Of a DNA stretch of 64,000 nucleotides, positions 52,983 to 60,570 are shown in pieces. The DNA is taken from contig NZ_SMKV01000025.1 in assembly GCF_004348445.1 (NCBI RefSeq), positions 18,041-82,040 of the forward strand, given 5' to 3'. Made by a program: the position numbers and the translations under genes. The notes beneath the pieces are model-generated. The model was not told where the DNA came from, did no database searches, and worked only from the letters and a program-made list of their open reading frames with translations. The first letter of the stretch is position 1. Each line of letters begins with the position of its first letter. Source of the DNA: Saccharopolyspora aridisoli. GTDB taxonomy: Bacteria; Actinomycetota; Actinomycetes; Mycobacteriales; Pseudonocardiaceae.

Positions 52983-54155
52983 TCAGTAGGTCGGCAAGCT
53001 CTTGTCGACCTGGTTGGCCCAGCCCAACACACCGCCGCCGACGTGCACGGCATCGGCGAAGCCAGCCTTGTGCAGCGCCGCCAGCGCCTCGGCGGAACGG
53101 CCACCGGACTTGCAGTGCAGGACGATCTTGCGGTCCTGCGGCAGCTCGGACAGCACCTCGCCGGACAGGATGCGGTCCTTGGGGATCAGCTTCGAGCCGT
53201 CGATCTTGACGATCTCGTACTCGTGCGGCTCCCGGACGTCGATCAGCTCGAACTTCTCGCCCCGATCGAACATGTCCTTGAGCTCCTGCGGCGTGATGGT
53301 GCTGTTCGCCGCGGCCTGCTGGGCGTCGTCGGAGACCACGCCGCAGAACGCCTCGTAGTCGATCAGCTCGTTGATCGGGTCGGCGTTCGGGTCCTTGCGG
53401 ATCTTGACGGTGCGGTAGCTCATCTCCAGCGCGTCGTAGATCATCAGCCGGCCCAGCAGCGTCTCACCGATGCCGGTGATCAGCTTGATGGCCTCGTTGA
53501 CCATGATCGAGCCGATGGAGGCGCACAGGACGCCCAGCACGCCACCCTCGGCGCACGACGGCACCATGCCGGGCGGCGGCGGCTCGGGGTAGAGGTCGCG
53601 GTACTGCGGCCCGTGCTCGGCCCAGAACACGCTGGCCTGGCCCTCGAAGCGGAAGATCGAACCCCACACGTACGGCTTGCCCAGCAGCACGGCGGCGTCG
53701 TTGACCAGGTACCGGGTGGCGAAGTTGTCCGTGCCGTCCAGGATCAGGTCGTAGTCGCGGAAGATGTCGAGGGCGTTGTCCGAGGTCAGGTGCGTCTGGT
53801 GCAGGTTGACCTGGACGTAGGGGTTGACCTCGGCGATGGAGTCCTTCGCGGACTCAGCCTTCGGGCGGCCCAGGTCGGACTGCCCGTGGATGACCTGGCG
53901 GTGCAGGTTCGACTCGTCGACCTCGTCGAACTCGACGATGCCGAGCGTGCCGACCCCGGCCGCGGCCAGGTACAGAAGCGCCGGGCTACCGAGCCCGCCG
54001 GCGCCGACCACCAGGACCTTGGCGTTCTTCAGCCGCTTCTGCCCCTCCATCCCGACGTCCGGGATGATCAGGTGGCGGCTGTAGCGCGCGACCTCTTCCT
54101 TGGTCAGCTCCGACGCCGGCTCGACCAGCGGCGGTAGCGACGTTGCGCCGGACAT
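52983..54155 (-). CDS. moeZ: Adenylyltransferase/sulfurtransferase MoeZ
   Basis: The enzyme adenylates and then thiocarboxylates ubiquitin-like sulfur carriers for molybdopterin, cysteine or thiamine synthesis. The 390-residue protein has an E1-like domain (RYSRHLIIPDVGMEGQ, VLVVGAGGLGSPALLYLAAAG, GTDNFATRYLVND, WGSIFRFEGQ). A rhodanese domain follows (FELIDVREPHEYEI) with the active cysteine in LHCKSGGRSAEAL. ATG 54155 has GAGGAGGAG upstream; an extension to 54335 is unsupported. Confidence 0.95.
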   Translation of the reverse strand: MSGATSLPPLVEPASELTKEEVARYSRHLIIPDVGMEGQKRLKNAKVLVVGAGGLGSPALLYLAAAGVGTLGIVEFDEVDESNLHRQVIHGQSDLGRPKAESAKDSIAEVNPYVQVNLHQTHLTSDNALDIFRDYDLILDGTDNFATRYLVNDAAVLLGKPYVWGSIFRFEGQASVFWAEHGPQYRDLYPEPPPPGMVPSCAEGGVLGVLCASIGSIMVNEAIKLITGIGETLLGRLMIYDALEMSYRTVKIRKDPNADPINELIDYEAFCGVVSDDAQQAAANSTITPQELKDMFDRGEKFELIDVREPHEYEIVKIDGSKLIPKDRILSGEVLSELPQDRKIVLHCKSGGRSAEALAALHKAGFADAVHVGGGVLGWANQVDKSLPTY

Positions 54156-54335
54156 TCCCAGCTCCTCCTCCGGTGGCGGCACCGCTCGCTGCGACAGCGG
54201 CCGGTGCCTCATAAAGCGTCCACGTGTTGGCTCGAAGTCAACACGGAATCTGCAACGCAAGCCTGAACGATCCGATTCCCCAACCCAAACTACTCCCAGC
54301 ATCCGGGACGGCGACCCGTTAGCGGGAAACCTCAC

Positions 54336-55379
54336 CTAGAAGCCGGGCGCGACCGGGAACGGCCAGGCGTTCGGGCGGCAGACGAAACCGTTCGCGTCGA
54401 TCGTCGTGCCCTGGTCGGCGACCTGGTTGAGGTCGTGCAGCTCGTTGTTGGCGACGCTGAAGGTCTGCTGCATCATCACCGGCGCCAGCGCTCCCTGACC
54501 CGGGCAACCGACGTGCTTGTTGGCGAAGACGTGGCCGACCTCATGGTTGATCGCGTAGCGGCGGTAGTTGCCGATGTCACCTTCGAAGGACACCGCGCCG
54601 CGCACCCACCGGGCCGCGTTGAGGTAGACCATGTCGCCCTTTCGGCACGAGCTGTCGTAGGGCACGCCGTCGGTGTAGTCGCAGGCTTCGCGGGCCGTCT
54701 GCTGGCTGACCAGGATCACCCGGAAGTCCGGGCGCGGACCGCTGGAGTCGACCCTCTGCAGCGAGATGCCACCCGCCTCCGGGTTCGTCCAGCTGCGCGG
54801 GTCCGACAGGGTCGTCTGCACCAGGTTGCCGAACTCGGCGTTGGGGTCGGGCAGCTGCACGCCGACCTCCAGCTCCACGCTGTAGCGGTAGAGCTGGCCG
54901 GAGCCCACGACCGGCGACGTGCCGGGCAGCACCTGGAACGTGCGGGCACCGGTCTCCGGGATCGGGCCGCCGGGAGGCAGGTCGGCGGAGAACATGTTGA
55001 CCGGGTAGGTCTGGCTCGGCGGCGCCTCGCGGACGATCGGCTCGCCCGGCCCCTGCTCGGCGATCGGCGGCGGAGCGGTCAGCGCGGCGTCGACGTCGCC
55101 GGGGCGCGCAGTCTGCAGCACGGCGAGCGCGGTGATGACCACCAGCAGCGGCAGCGCGTAGACCCGCCAGCCGTAGCGGCCCAGGACGCTCTTGCGGTGC
55201 GTCGCGCGGTAGTGGCCCTCTGACTGCTCGGGCGCCCAGGAAGCGGCCAGCGGCTCGTCCCTGGGTGCTTCGCCTCGCCGCCGCGTCCGGTCCGCCAGAC
55301 CACGCGACTGACGCGCGGAACGGTCCGCCGGATGGCGGTCTTCCACGGAGTCGCTGGAGGGCTGCGGCGGGCGGTTCAC
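54336..55379 (-). CDS. DUF3152 membrane-anchored zincin-like protein
   Basis: The 347-residue protein has an Arg-rich cytoplasmic start, one membrane helix (VYALPLLVVITALAVL, about residues 73-89), then a Pro-rich linker and the DUF3152 domain. That domain includes YRYSVELEVGVQLPD, FRVILVSQQTAREACDY, MVYLNAARWV and the putative zinc site NHEVGHVFANKHVGCPG (HExGH then H). It is probably a surface metalloprotease, not tested as far as I know. It matches Rv3207c, next to moeZ. Confidence 0.88.
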   Translation of the reverse strand: MNRPPQPSSDSVEDRHPADRSARQSRGLADRTRRRGEAPRDEPLAASWAPEQSEGHYRATHRKSVLGRYGWRVYALPLLVVITALAVLQTARPGDVDAALTAPPPIAEQGPGEPIVREAPPSQTYPVNMFSADLPPGGPIPETGARTFQVLPGTSPVVGSGQLYRYSVELEVGVQLPDPNAEFGNLVQTTLSDPRSWTNPEAGGISLQRVDSSGPRPDFRVILVSQQTAREACDYTDGVPYDSSCRKGDMVYLNAARWVRGAVSFEGDIGNYRRYAINHEVGHVFANKHVGCPGQGALAPVMMQQTFSVANNELHDLNQVADQGTTIDANGFVCRPNAWPFPVAPGF

Positions 55380-55478
55380 CCCATTAGCGTGCCACAGCCC
55401 GACCAGCCAACTCCGTCACACCGACCACTGGGGGTGAGCGTCGCCGAAAAGATCACCCTTGTTGCGTAAGAGCGCGTT

Positions 55479-56507
55479 TCACCAGGTGTCGGACAGCGCG
55501 AGACCCAAGATCGCGCGCGCCACCACCGCAGGGCGCTCCAACTGGGCGACGTGACCGGTGCGCGGCAGCACGAGCAGCCGTCCACGCGGGAGCAGCGTCG
55601 CCGTGCGTGGTGCCTTGCGCACTGAAACCACCCGATCGTTGTCACCCCAGATCACCAGGGCGGGCGCGTCGACCCTGGGCAGCAACCGCCACAGCGAGCG
55701 CGGGGGCGGCGAGAACCAGGAGCGCATCAGCTCCACGGTCGTGCGGGCCAGCGCGGCGGTGGCCCACGGCAGGCTCGCGCGCTCGGCGAACTCCTCCGCC
55801 GCCTCGTCCAGGCGGTGCGGCGGGATGCGGTCCGGCTCGGCGAAGCACACCCGGACCAGCTGCTCGGCGCGCTCCCTCGGTGTGACCTCCGCGAGCCTGC
55901 GGCGAGTGGGCGGGCCGACGACCGGCAGCAGCGCCAGGGCCAGCCGCGGATCGGAGATCCGGCTCGGGCTCGGCCGCAGGTCCGGCATCGCCGGGGAGAT
56001 CACCGTCAGCGTGCTGACCAGGTCCGGACGGCGCACGGCGACCTCGATGGCCACGGCCGCGCCGAAGGAGTTCCCGGTCAGGTGCACCGCTCCGGCGCCC
56101 AGCTCGGTCAACAGCCGGATGATCAGGTCGGCGTTCTCCTGCCGCGTGTAGCCGAAGCCCGCCGGCGGTTGCGAACGGCCGAAACCGGGCAGGTCCACCG
56201 CGACGCTGCGCAGGTGGCCTGACATCTGAGCGGACAGGTCGGTCCAGTTCGTCGACGACCCGGCGAGTCCGTGCAGGTGAACGGCGGTCTCCGCGCCGGG
56301 CGGCCCCTCCGTCTCGCGCACGTGCAACCAGGCCGAGCCGGACTCATCGGCCGCGGGCAGGTCGACCCTGCGGCCCTCCGGCGGACGCAGGTGGGGATCA
56401 AGCGCGGGGAGGCCGTCGACCAGCGGCACCCTCGTCAGGGCGTCGCGATCCAGCCGGTTCCGCCTCGCAGGCCGGTACAGGTTCACGTCGGTCGCACGCG
56501 TCGTCAT
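55479..56507 (-). CDS. Alpha/beta-hydrolase
   Basis: The 342-residue protein has the oxyanion strand AVHLHGLAGSSTNW, nucleophile elbow LTGNSFGAAVAIEV (GxSxG), the acid in LVIWGDNDRVVSV and the histidine in RTGHVAQLERP. A cap region lies at about 200-265. It could be an esterase, lipase or C-C hydrolase. It diverges from the first TetR gene, whose operator is in the shared promoter, so TetR may control it. Confidence 0.88.
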   Translation of the reverse strand: MTTRATDVNLYRPARRNRLDRDALTRVPLVDGLPALDPHLRPPEGRRVDLPAADESGSAWLHVRETEGPPGAETAVHLHGLAGSSTNWTDLSAQMSGHLRSVAVDLPGFGRSQPPAGFGYTRQENADLIIRLLTELGAGAVHLTGNSFGAAVAIEVAVRRPDLVSTLTVISPAMPDLRPSPSRISDPRLALALLPVVGPPTRRRLAEVTPRERAEQLVRVCFAEPDRIPPHRLDEAAEEFAERASLPWATAALARTTVELMRSWFSPPPRSLWRLLPRVDAPALVIWGDNDRVVSVRKAPRTATLLPRGRLLVLPRTGHVAQLERPAVVARAILGLALSDTW

Positions 56508-56521
56508 CGGTACAGGATGCA

Positions 56522-56568
56522 GTCCGAACCGGACGGATTGCGGTAAGCGCCTCTACTGGCGAGTAGAG
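56522..56568. promoter_or_regulatory. Operators at the divergent TetR/hydrolase promoter
   Basis: Two inverted repeats lie between the divergent starts: GTCCG-AAC-CGGAC (56522-56534) and the stronger CTCTACT-GGCG-AGTAGAG (56551-56568). The second has perfect 7-base arms. It ends 56 bases before the TetR ATG and is the likely self-operator. Confidence 0.6.
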
Positions 56569-56624
56569 TCGGGGAAGTTTGGGGGCTGCATGGCCACCGA
56601 TCGCGGCGGAAGGAAGAGGCGAGG

Positions 56625-57245
56625 ATGACCGGGACCGCGCAGCCGAACAAGGGCATCCGGTTGCCGCGCGACGCGCGCCGGGCGCAGCTGCTCGAAGCTG
56701 CGCAGCACGTGTTCGTGCACAACGGTTACCACGCTGCGGCGATGGACGACATCGCCGAGCGCGCGGGAGTCAGCAAACCGGTTCTCTACCAGCACTTCCC
56801 CGGCAAGCTGGAGCTGTACCTGGCGCTGCTGGAGACCCACGGCAACGAGCTCGTCCGCCGCGTCCGCACGGCGATAGGATCGACTGCCGACAACAAGCTC
56901 CGGGTGCGCGCGGCCATCGGCGCGTTCTACGAGTTCGTCGCCAGCGAGGACCAGGCGTTCCGGCTCGTGTTCGAATCTGATCTGCGCGGTGAGCCCGCCG
57001 TGGAGAAGGCCGTCGAGAACTCGCTCTCCGGCTGCATCGACGCGATCACCGAGGCCGTCACCGCCGACGCCGGGCTCGACGCCGCCCGAGCCCGCCTCCT
57101 CGCGGTTGGTCTCGTGGGCCTCGCCCAGGTCACCGCCCGGGACTGGCTCGACGAGCAGCAGAAGATCCCCCGCGACGAGGCCGTCAACCTGATGTCCACC
57201 CTCGCCTGGAAGGGCCTGGCGGGCTTCCCCCTCCAGACGTCCTGA
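56625..57245 (+). CDS. TetR-family regulator (Rv3208-like)
   Basis: The 206-residue protein has an N-terminal helix-turn-helix (AAQHVFVHNGYHAAAMDDIAERAGVSKPVLYQHFPGK, residues about 27-63) and an all-helical ligand domain. This gene keeps the place of Rv3208 beside DUF3107 and the DEAD-box helicase. ATG 56625 follows GGAAGAGGCGAGG. The palindrome 56551-56568 upstream suggests autorepression. Ligand unknown. Confidence 0.92.
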   Translation: MTGTAQPNKGIRLPRDARRAQLLEAAQHVFVHNGYHAAAMDDIAERAGVSKPVLYQHFPGKLELYLALLETHGNELVRRVRTAIGSTADNKLRVRAAIGAFYEFVASEDQAFRLVFESDLRGEPAVEKAVENSLSGCIDAITEAVTADAGLDAARARLLAVGLVGLAQVTARDWLDEQQKIPRDEAVNLMSTLAWKGLAGFPLQTS

Positions 57246-57251
57246 CCGCTT

Positions 57252-57295
57252 CGCGCGAAGCCCGACGTCCTGAGCGCGGACTCGAACTTCGCGCG
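57252..57295. terminator. Inverted repeat between convergent genes
   Basis: CGCGCGAAG (57252-57260) and CTTCGCGCG (57287-57295) are inverted copies, and CCCGACGTC occurs twice as a direct repeat around them. It shares the TTCGCGCGAA core with the palindrome after nudC. A terminator role is likely. Confidence 0.5.
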
Positions 57296-57303
57296 GCCCG
57301 ACG

Positions 57304-58197
57304 TCACAGCAGTGTGGCCAGGCGCGCGGTGAGCTCCTCCGTGCGCTCAAGCGGGAGCATGTGACCCGCTCCCGGGTAGAGGTAGAGCTCGGCCTTCGGC
57401 AGGGCCTCGGCGATCTTCTCCGCGTGGTCGCGCGGGGTGAGGCGGTCCGAGAGGCCCGCGAAGATCAGGGTTGGGATGTCCTCGAGCCGCGCCAGGGCCT
57501 CGGCCCGCTCGTGGGCGGCGAGCGACTCGCGATAGCCGGCCATGCTCACCGGGTGGCACCCGGCCAGCCAGGACGCCGTGGCAGCCACGTCGTCGGGCTG
57601 GGGCCGCTTGCCGAACAGCAACCACCGGACACCCGGTCGCAGCCAGCCCGAAGCACCGCTGACCCGCTCACCCTTGGCACCCGCCAGGAAGCGGCGCAGC
57701 GCCCGCTCACCGGCGTTGAAGACGTCCGCACCGGGCTTGGGCAGGCCGAAGCTGGGCTCGGCGAGGTCGCCCGAGGAGGTCGCCACGAGCGCGACCCCGC
57801 GCACGCGGTCGAACACCTGCGGGTGCTGCTCGGCGAGCGCCATGATCGTCATGCCGCCCATCGAATGACCGGCCAGCACGAGCTCGCCCTCGGGCACTCG
57901 GTCGGCGATGAGCTCGGCGAGGTCGTCCGCGCAACAGCGGATGGTGGCGTCACCGGGTTCGGCCGGGCGGCTATCGCCGTGGCCGCGCAGGTCGTAGCGC
58001 AGCGTGCGCGCGTTGCGTCCGGCCGCAGCGGGCAGCCCGGCGGCGACGCGGTCCCAGGTGTGCTTGCTCAGCGTCCAGCCGTGCACGAACACCACGGTGA
58101 CCGGGGCGTCCGAGGGGCCCTCATCGATCAGCCGCAGCCGGGTGCCGTCGCTGGTGGTGAACTCGGCGGGAGTAACCGTCTGCAATTCCGCTCCCAT
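57304..58197 (-). CDS. Alpha/beta-hydrolase
   Basis: The 297-residue protein shows VVFVHGWTLSKHTWD (HGW oxyanion), RYDLRGHGDSRP, nucleophile elbow LAGHSMGGMTIMAL (GxSxG), the acid in IFAGLSDRLTPRDH and the histidine in PGAGHMLPLERTE. A typical hydrolase or esterase with a cap at about 140-215. It diverges from the second TetR gene across 42 bases that contain a palindrome, so it is a likely target of that regulator. Confidence 0.88.
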   Translation of the reverse strand: MGAELQTVTPAEFTTSDGTRLRLIDEGPSDAPVTVVFVHGWTLSKHTWDRVAAGLPAAAGRNARTLRYDLRGHGDSRPAEPGDATIRCCADDLAELIADRVPEGELVLAGHSMGGMTIMALAEQHPQVFDRVRGVALVATSSGDLAEPSFGLPKPGADVFNAGERALRRFLAGAKGERVSGASGWLRPGVRWLLFGKRPQPDDVAATASWLAGCHPVSMAGYRESLAAHERAEALARLEDIPTLIFAGLSDRLTPRDHAEKIAEALPKAELYLYPGAGHMLPLERTEELTARLATLL

Positions 58198-58208
58198 CAA
58201 GATTGCGC

Positions 58209-58223
58209 GTTACCGGCGGTAAC
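58209..58223. promoter_or_regulatory. Palindromic operator between hydrolase and TetR genes
   Basis: GTTACC-GGC-GGTAAC is a perfect inverted repeat, followed by a half-site copy GTAACC. The TAACCT at 58226-58231 is a likely -10 box for the TetR gene, so a bound repressor would cover both promoters. Confidence 0.65.
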
Positions 58224-58239
58224 AGTAACCTCAGGTAGC

Positions 58240-58983
58240 GTGAGTCACAGTGCCCGGCATGTCAAGGCTGCCCGAAACGACGAGCACAAGGGCGACGCCC
58301 GCAAGGAGCGGTGGCGCGAGCACCGGCGCGCGCGGCGCGCCGAGCTCGTCGAGGCGGCCGTTCGCGCGATCGGTGAGCACGGCGCGGAAGTCGGCATGGA
58401 CGACATCGCCGCCGAGGCCGGCGTCAGCAAGCCCGTGCTCTACCGGCACTTCAGCGACAAGAGCGACCTCTACGTCGCCGTCGGCGAATGGGGCACCGAC
58501 CTGCTGATGCAACGGCTCCGGCCGCTGTTCCAGATCAACGGCTCCGCCAACGAGCTCATCGGGCGGCTGCTCGACGCCTACCTGGGTCTCATCGAGGAGT
58601 ACCCGGACCTCTACCGGTTCGTCGTGCAGCGCAACTTCACCGACCGGCCCGTCGCCAGCGACCCGGTGTCCAACGAGAAGACCGTCATCGCCAACTCGCT
58701 GGCCAGACTGCTCGGCCGGTACTTGCGCGCGCTGGGGCTGGATTCCGGTGGTGTCGAGGTGTGGAGCCACGGCCTGGTCGGTCTCGTGCAGGCCAGCGGT
58801 GACTGGTGGCTGGACCGGCAGACGATGAGCCGCGAAGACCTCACCACCTACCTGGCGCAGGTCATCTGGTCGGGCATCGACGGCGTGCTCCGTTCGGCCG
58901 GCCTGGTCCTGGACCCGGACGAGAACCTCGACCTCCTCGACGAGACCTACCTGGAAGCCGTTCCCGACGAAGAGCTCGGTTGA
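58240..58983 (+). CDS. TetR-family regulator
   Basis: The 247-residue protein has a basic 40-residue N-terminal extension, then helix-turn-helix AAVRAIGEHGAEVGMDDIAAEAGVSKPVLYRHFSDK, then a helical ligand domain (LYRFVVQRNFTDRP, WSHGLVGLVQASGDWWLDRQTM). GTG 58240 lies eight bases after TAACCT with no ribosome site, suggesting a leaderless mRNA. It probably represses itself and the divergent hydrolase. The C-terminal layout is like mycobacterial regulators of lipid metabolism, but the ligand is unknown. Confidence 0.9.
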   Translation: MSHSARHVKAARNDEHKGDARKERWREHRRARRAELVEAAVRAIGEHGAEVGMDDIAAEAGVSKPVLYRHFSDKSDLYVAVGEWGTDLLMQRLRPLFQINGSANELIGRLLDAYLGLIEEYPDLYRFVVQRNFTDRPVASDPVSNEKTVIANSLARLLGRYLRALGLDSGGVEVWSHGLVGLVQASGDWWLDRQTMSREDLTTYLAQVIWSGIDGVLRSAGLVLDPDENLDLLDETYLEAVPDEELG

Positions 58984-58989
58984 AAGCGA

Positions 58990-59024
58990 CGAGGGGCACC
59001 CCCGGAAGCTCGGGATGCCCCTCG
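58990..59024. terminator. Bidirectional terminator
   Basis: CGAGGGGCA and TGCCCCTCG form a perfect 9-bp stem with a further CCCGG/CTCGGG pairing inside, between the convergent TetR and DUF3107 genes. Confidence 0.75.
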
Positions 59025-59042
59025 GCCAGCTCGAATCGGGTG

Positions 59043-59270
59043 TCAGCCGACCCCGAAGCCCACGCGCGGCACGTCCGCCGGTCCGATCTCGATGTAGGCG
59101 ATCTTGGTCGACGGGATGATGATGCGCCGCCCCTTGCTGTCGTCCAGCGCCAGCACGCTCGCCTCGTTCTTCAGCGCTTCGGAGACCAGCGACTCGATCT
59201 CCTGCGGGGACTGCCCGCTGTCGACCGTCAGCTCGCGCGGACTGTCCACGACGCCGATCTTGACCTCCAC
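59043..59270 (-). CDS. DUF3107-family small protein (TB9.4-like)
   Basis: The 75-residue protein starts VEVKIGVVDSPRELTVDS and ends IIIPSTKIAYIEIGPADVPRVGFGVG, the DUF3107 pattern of Actinobacteria (Rv3208A/TB9.4). It is soluble and its function is unknown. GTG 59270 follows ACGGAGG. A longer in-frame start (59483) would add an unlikely Arg-rich segment. Confidence 0.92.
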   Translation of the reverse strand: MEVKIGVVDSPRELTVDSGQSPQEIESLVSEALKNEASVLALDDSKGRRIIIPSTKIAYIEIGPADVPRVGFGVG

Positions 59271-59526
59271 GCCGAACCTCCGTAGGGCACTAGAAACGAT
59301 GTGACTGCGCAAGGCTATCCCAGCCACCCCGCAAGGCACCGGATCTGCCCATTCGCTCAGAGCGAATCGGATCTCCACGGCCATCACCTCGCTCGCCGTC
59401 CGCGGCCGACGATGAGGCGCTTGACTCGAAGGCGGTGCGTTCCGAGTCGAGCGGGACCCGTGGCGGTGCCAGCTGAGTGCCACACCTGGAGCAGCGGCCG
59501 TGCCGCACTCCTCAACCGACTGATGA

Positions 59527-60213
59527 TCAGCCCAGGCCGAGCTGGCCCATGCGCTTGGTGTGGTTGCTCTGCAGGCGGCGGAACATCGCCCCTATGCCGG
59601 TGAGGTCCCCCGAGCCCGTGATGATCAACTCGGCCAGCGCGTCGCGCTCGGCGACCACGTACTGGGCCTGGGTGATCGCCTCGCCCAGCAGGCGGCGTCC
59701 CCACAGCGTCAGCTTGTCGCGCAGCGAGCGGTCGTCGGCGCAGGCCGCCTGGACCTCGCGCTCGGCGAACGCGGAGTGGCCGGTGTCGGCCAGCACCGTC
59801 AGCACCAGCTCGCGCGTGTCGGCCTCCAGCCACTCGGCGACCTCGCGGTAGAAGTCCGCGGCCAGACCGTCACCGACGTAGGCCTTGACCAGCGACTCCA
59901 GCCAGGAGTGCGGTGCCGTGGAGGAGTTGAACGCCTCGAAGGGCTGTGCGAAGGGCTGCATGGCCTCGTCGACCGCGACCCCGCGCGCGGCCAGCGCCTG
60001 CTCCAGCATCCGGTAGTGGCCGATCTCGGCAGCCGCCATGCTCGACAGGGCCGCTCGGCCGGTCAGCGTCGGCGCGGTGCGCGCGTCCTCGGCGAGGCGG
60101 TCGAACGCCGAGAGCTCGCCGTAGGCCAGCGCCGCGAGCAGGTCCACGACGCCTTCCTGGTAACGTTCGTCACTTTCACCCGGCATGGTGGCCCGCTGGT
60201 CAGCCTCGTTCAT
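59527..60213 (-). CDS. Ferritin-like fold protein (Rv3210c-like)
   Basis: The 228-residue all-helical protein has the ferritin-like pattern of a glutamate helix (LLAALAYGELSAFDRLAEDA) followed by AAAEIGHYRMLEQAL (E-x2-H). Later LVKAYVGDGLAADFYREVAEWLEADTRELVL and FAEREVQAAC complete the four helices. It resembles the diiron tRNA hydroxylase MiaE family, but the substrate is not known. It lies upstream of the DUF3107 gene on the same strand. Confidence 0.85.
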   Translation of the reverse strand: MNEADQRATMPGESDERYQEGVVDLLAALAYGELSAFDRLAEDARTAPTLTGRAALSSMAAAEIGHYRMLEQALAARGVAVDEAMQPFAQPFEAFNSSTAPHSWLESLVKAYVGDGLAADFYREVAEWLEADTRELVLTVLADTGHSAFAEREVQAACADDRSLRDKLTLWGRRLLGEAITQAQYVVAERDALAELIITGSGDLTGIGAMFRRLQSNHTKRMGQLGLG

Positions 60214-60570
60214 GGCTGCGAGCGTAACCGTCGGCACGCCCGAGTTATACGCGCCACGTCAGTTTTGGCTGAAGAACAGGTATCGTCGACCTCGGAGGAG
60301 CAATCGGCGTCCAGACGACGCGGTCGAACACCGTGGGGTCGGCTCCCCGAAACGTCACGGTCCGGGCGACAGGCGCCCGAGCGAGACGACCCTGGACATG
60401 TCGGCGCGACGCGGCTCGAGCGAACGGCTCGACGACCTTGGCGCGCATGCGATGCCGATGAGACAACGAACCAGCCAGCGGGGTACTCACCGCTGTAGCG
60501 AAACGAAGGCGCGCACCATTACGTCGGTGACCACGAGCACTCCGAGCAGCCGCGAAACGGCGGCCGCCGT
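60214..60570. other. Divergent intergenic region, probable long 5' leader of the DEAD-box gene
   Basis: No gene is supported in these 357 bases. Between the ferritin-like gene and the helicase there is a possible -10 box TATCGT near 60272 and a hairpin CGGGCG-N5-CGCCCG at 60363-60379. The helicase mRNA would thus have an untranslated leader of over 250 nt, as often seen for DEAD-box genes. Confidence 0.5.
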
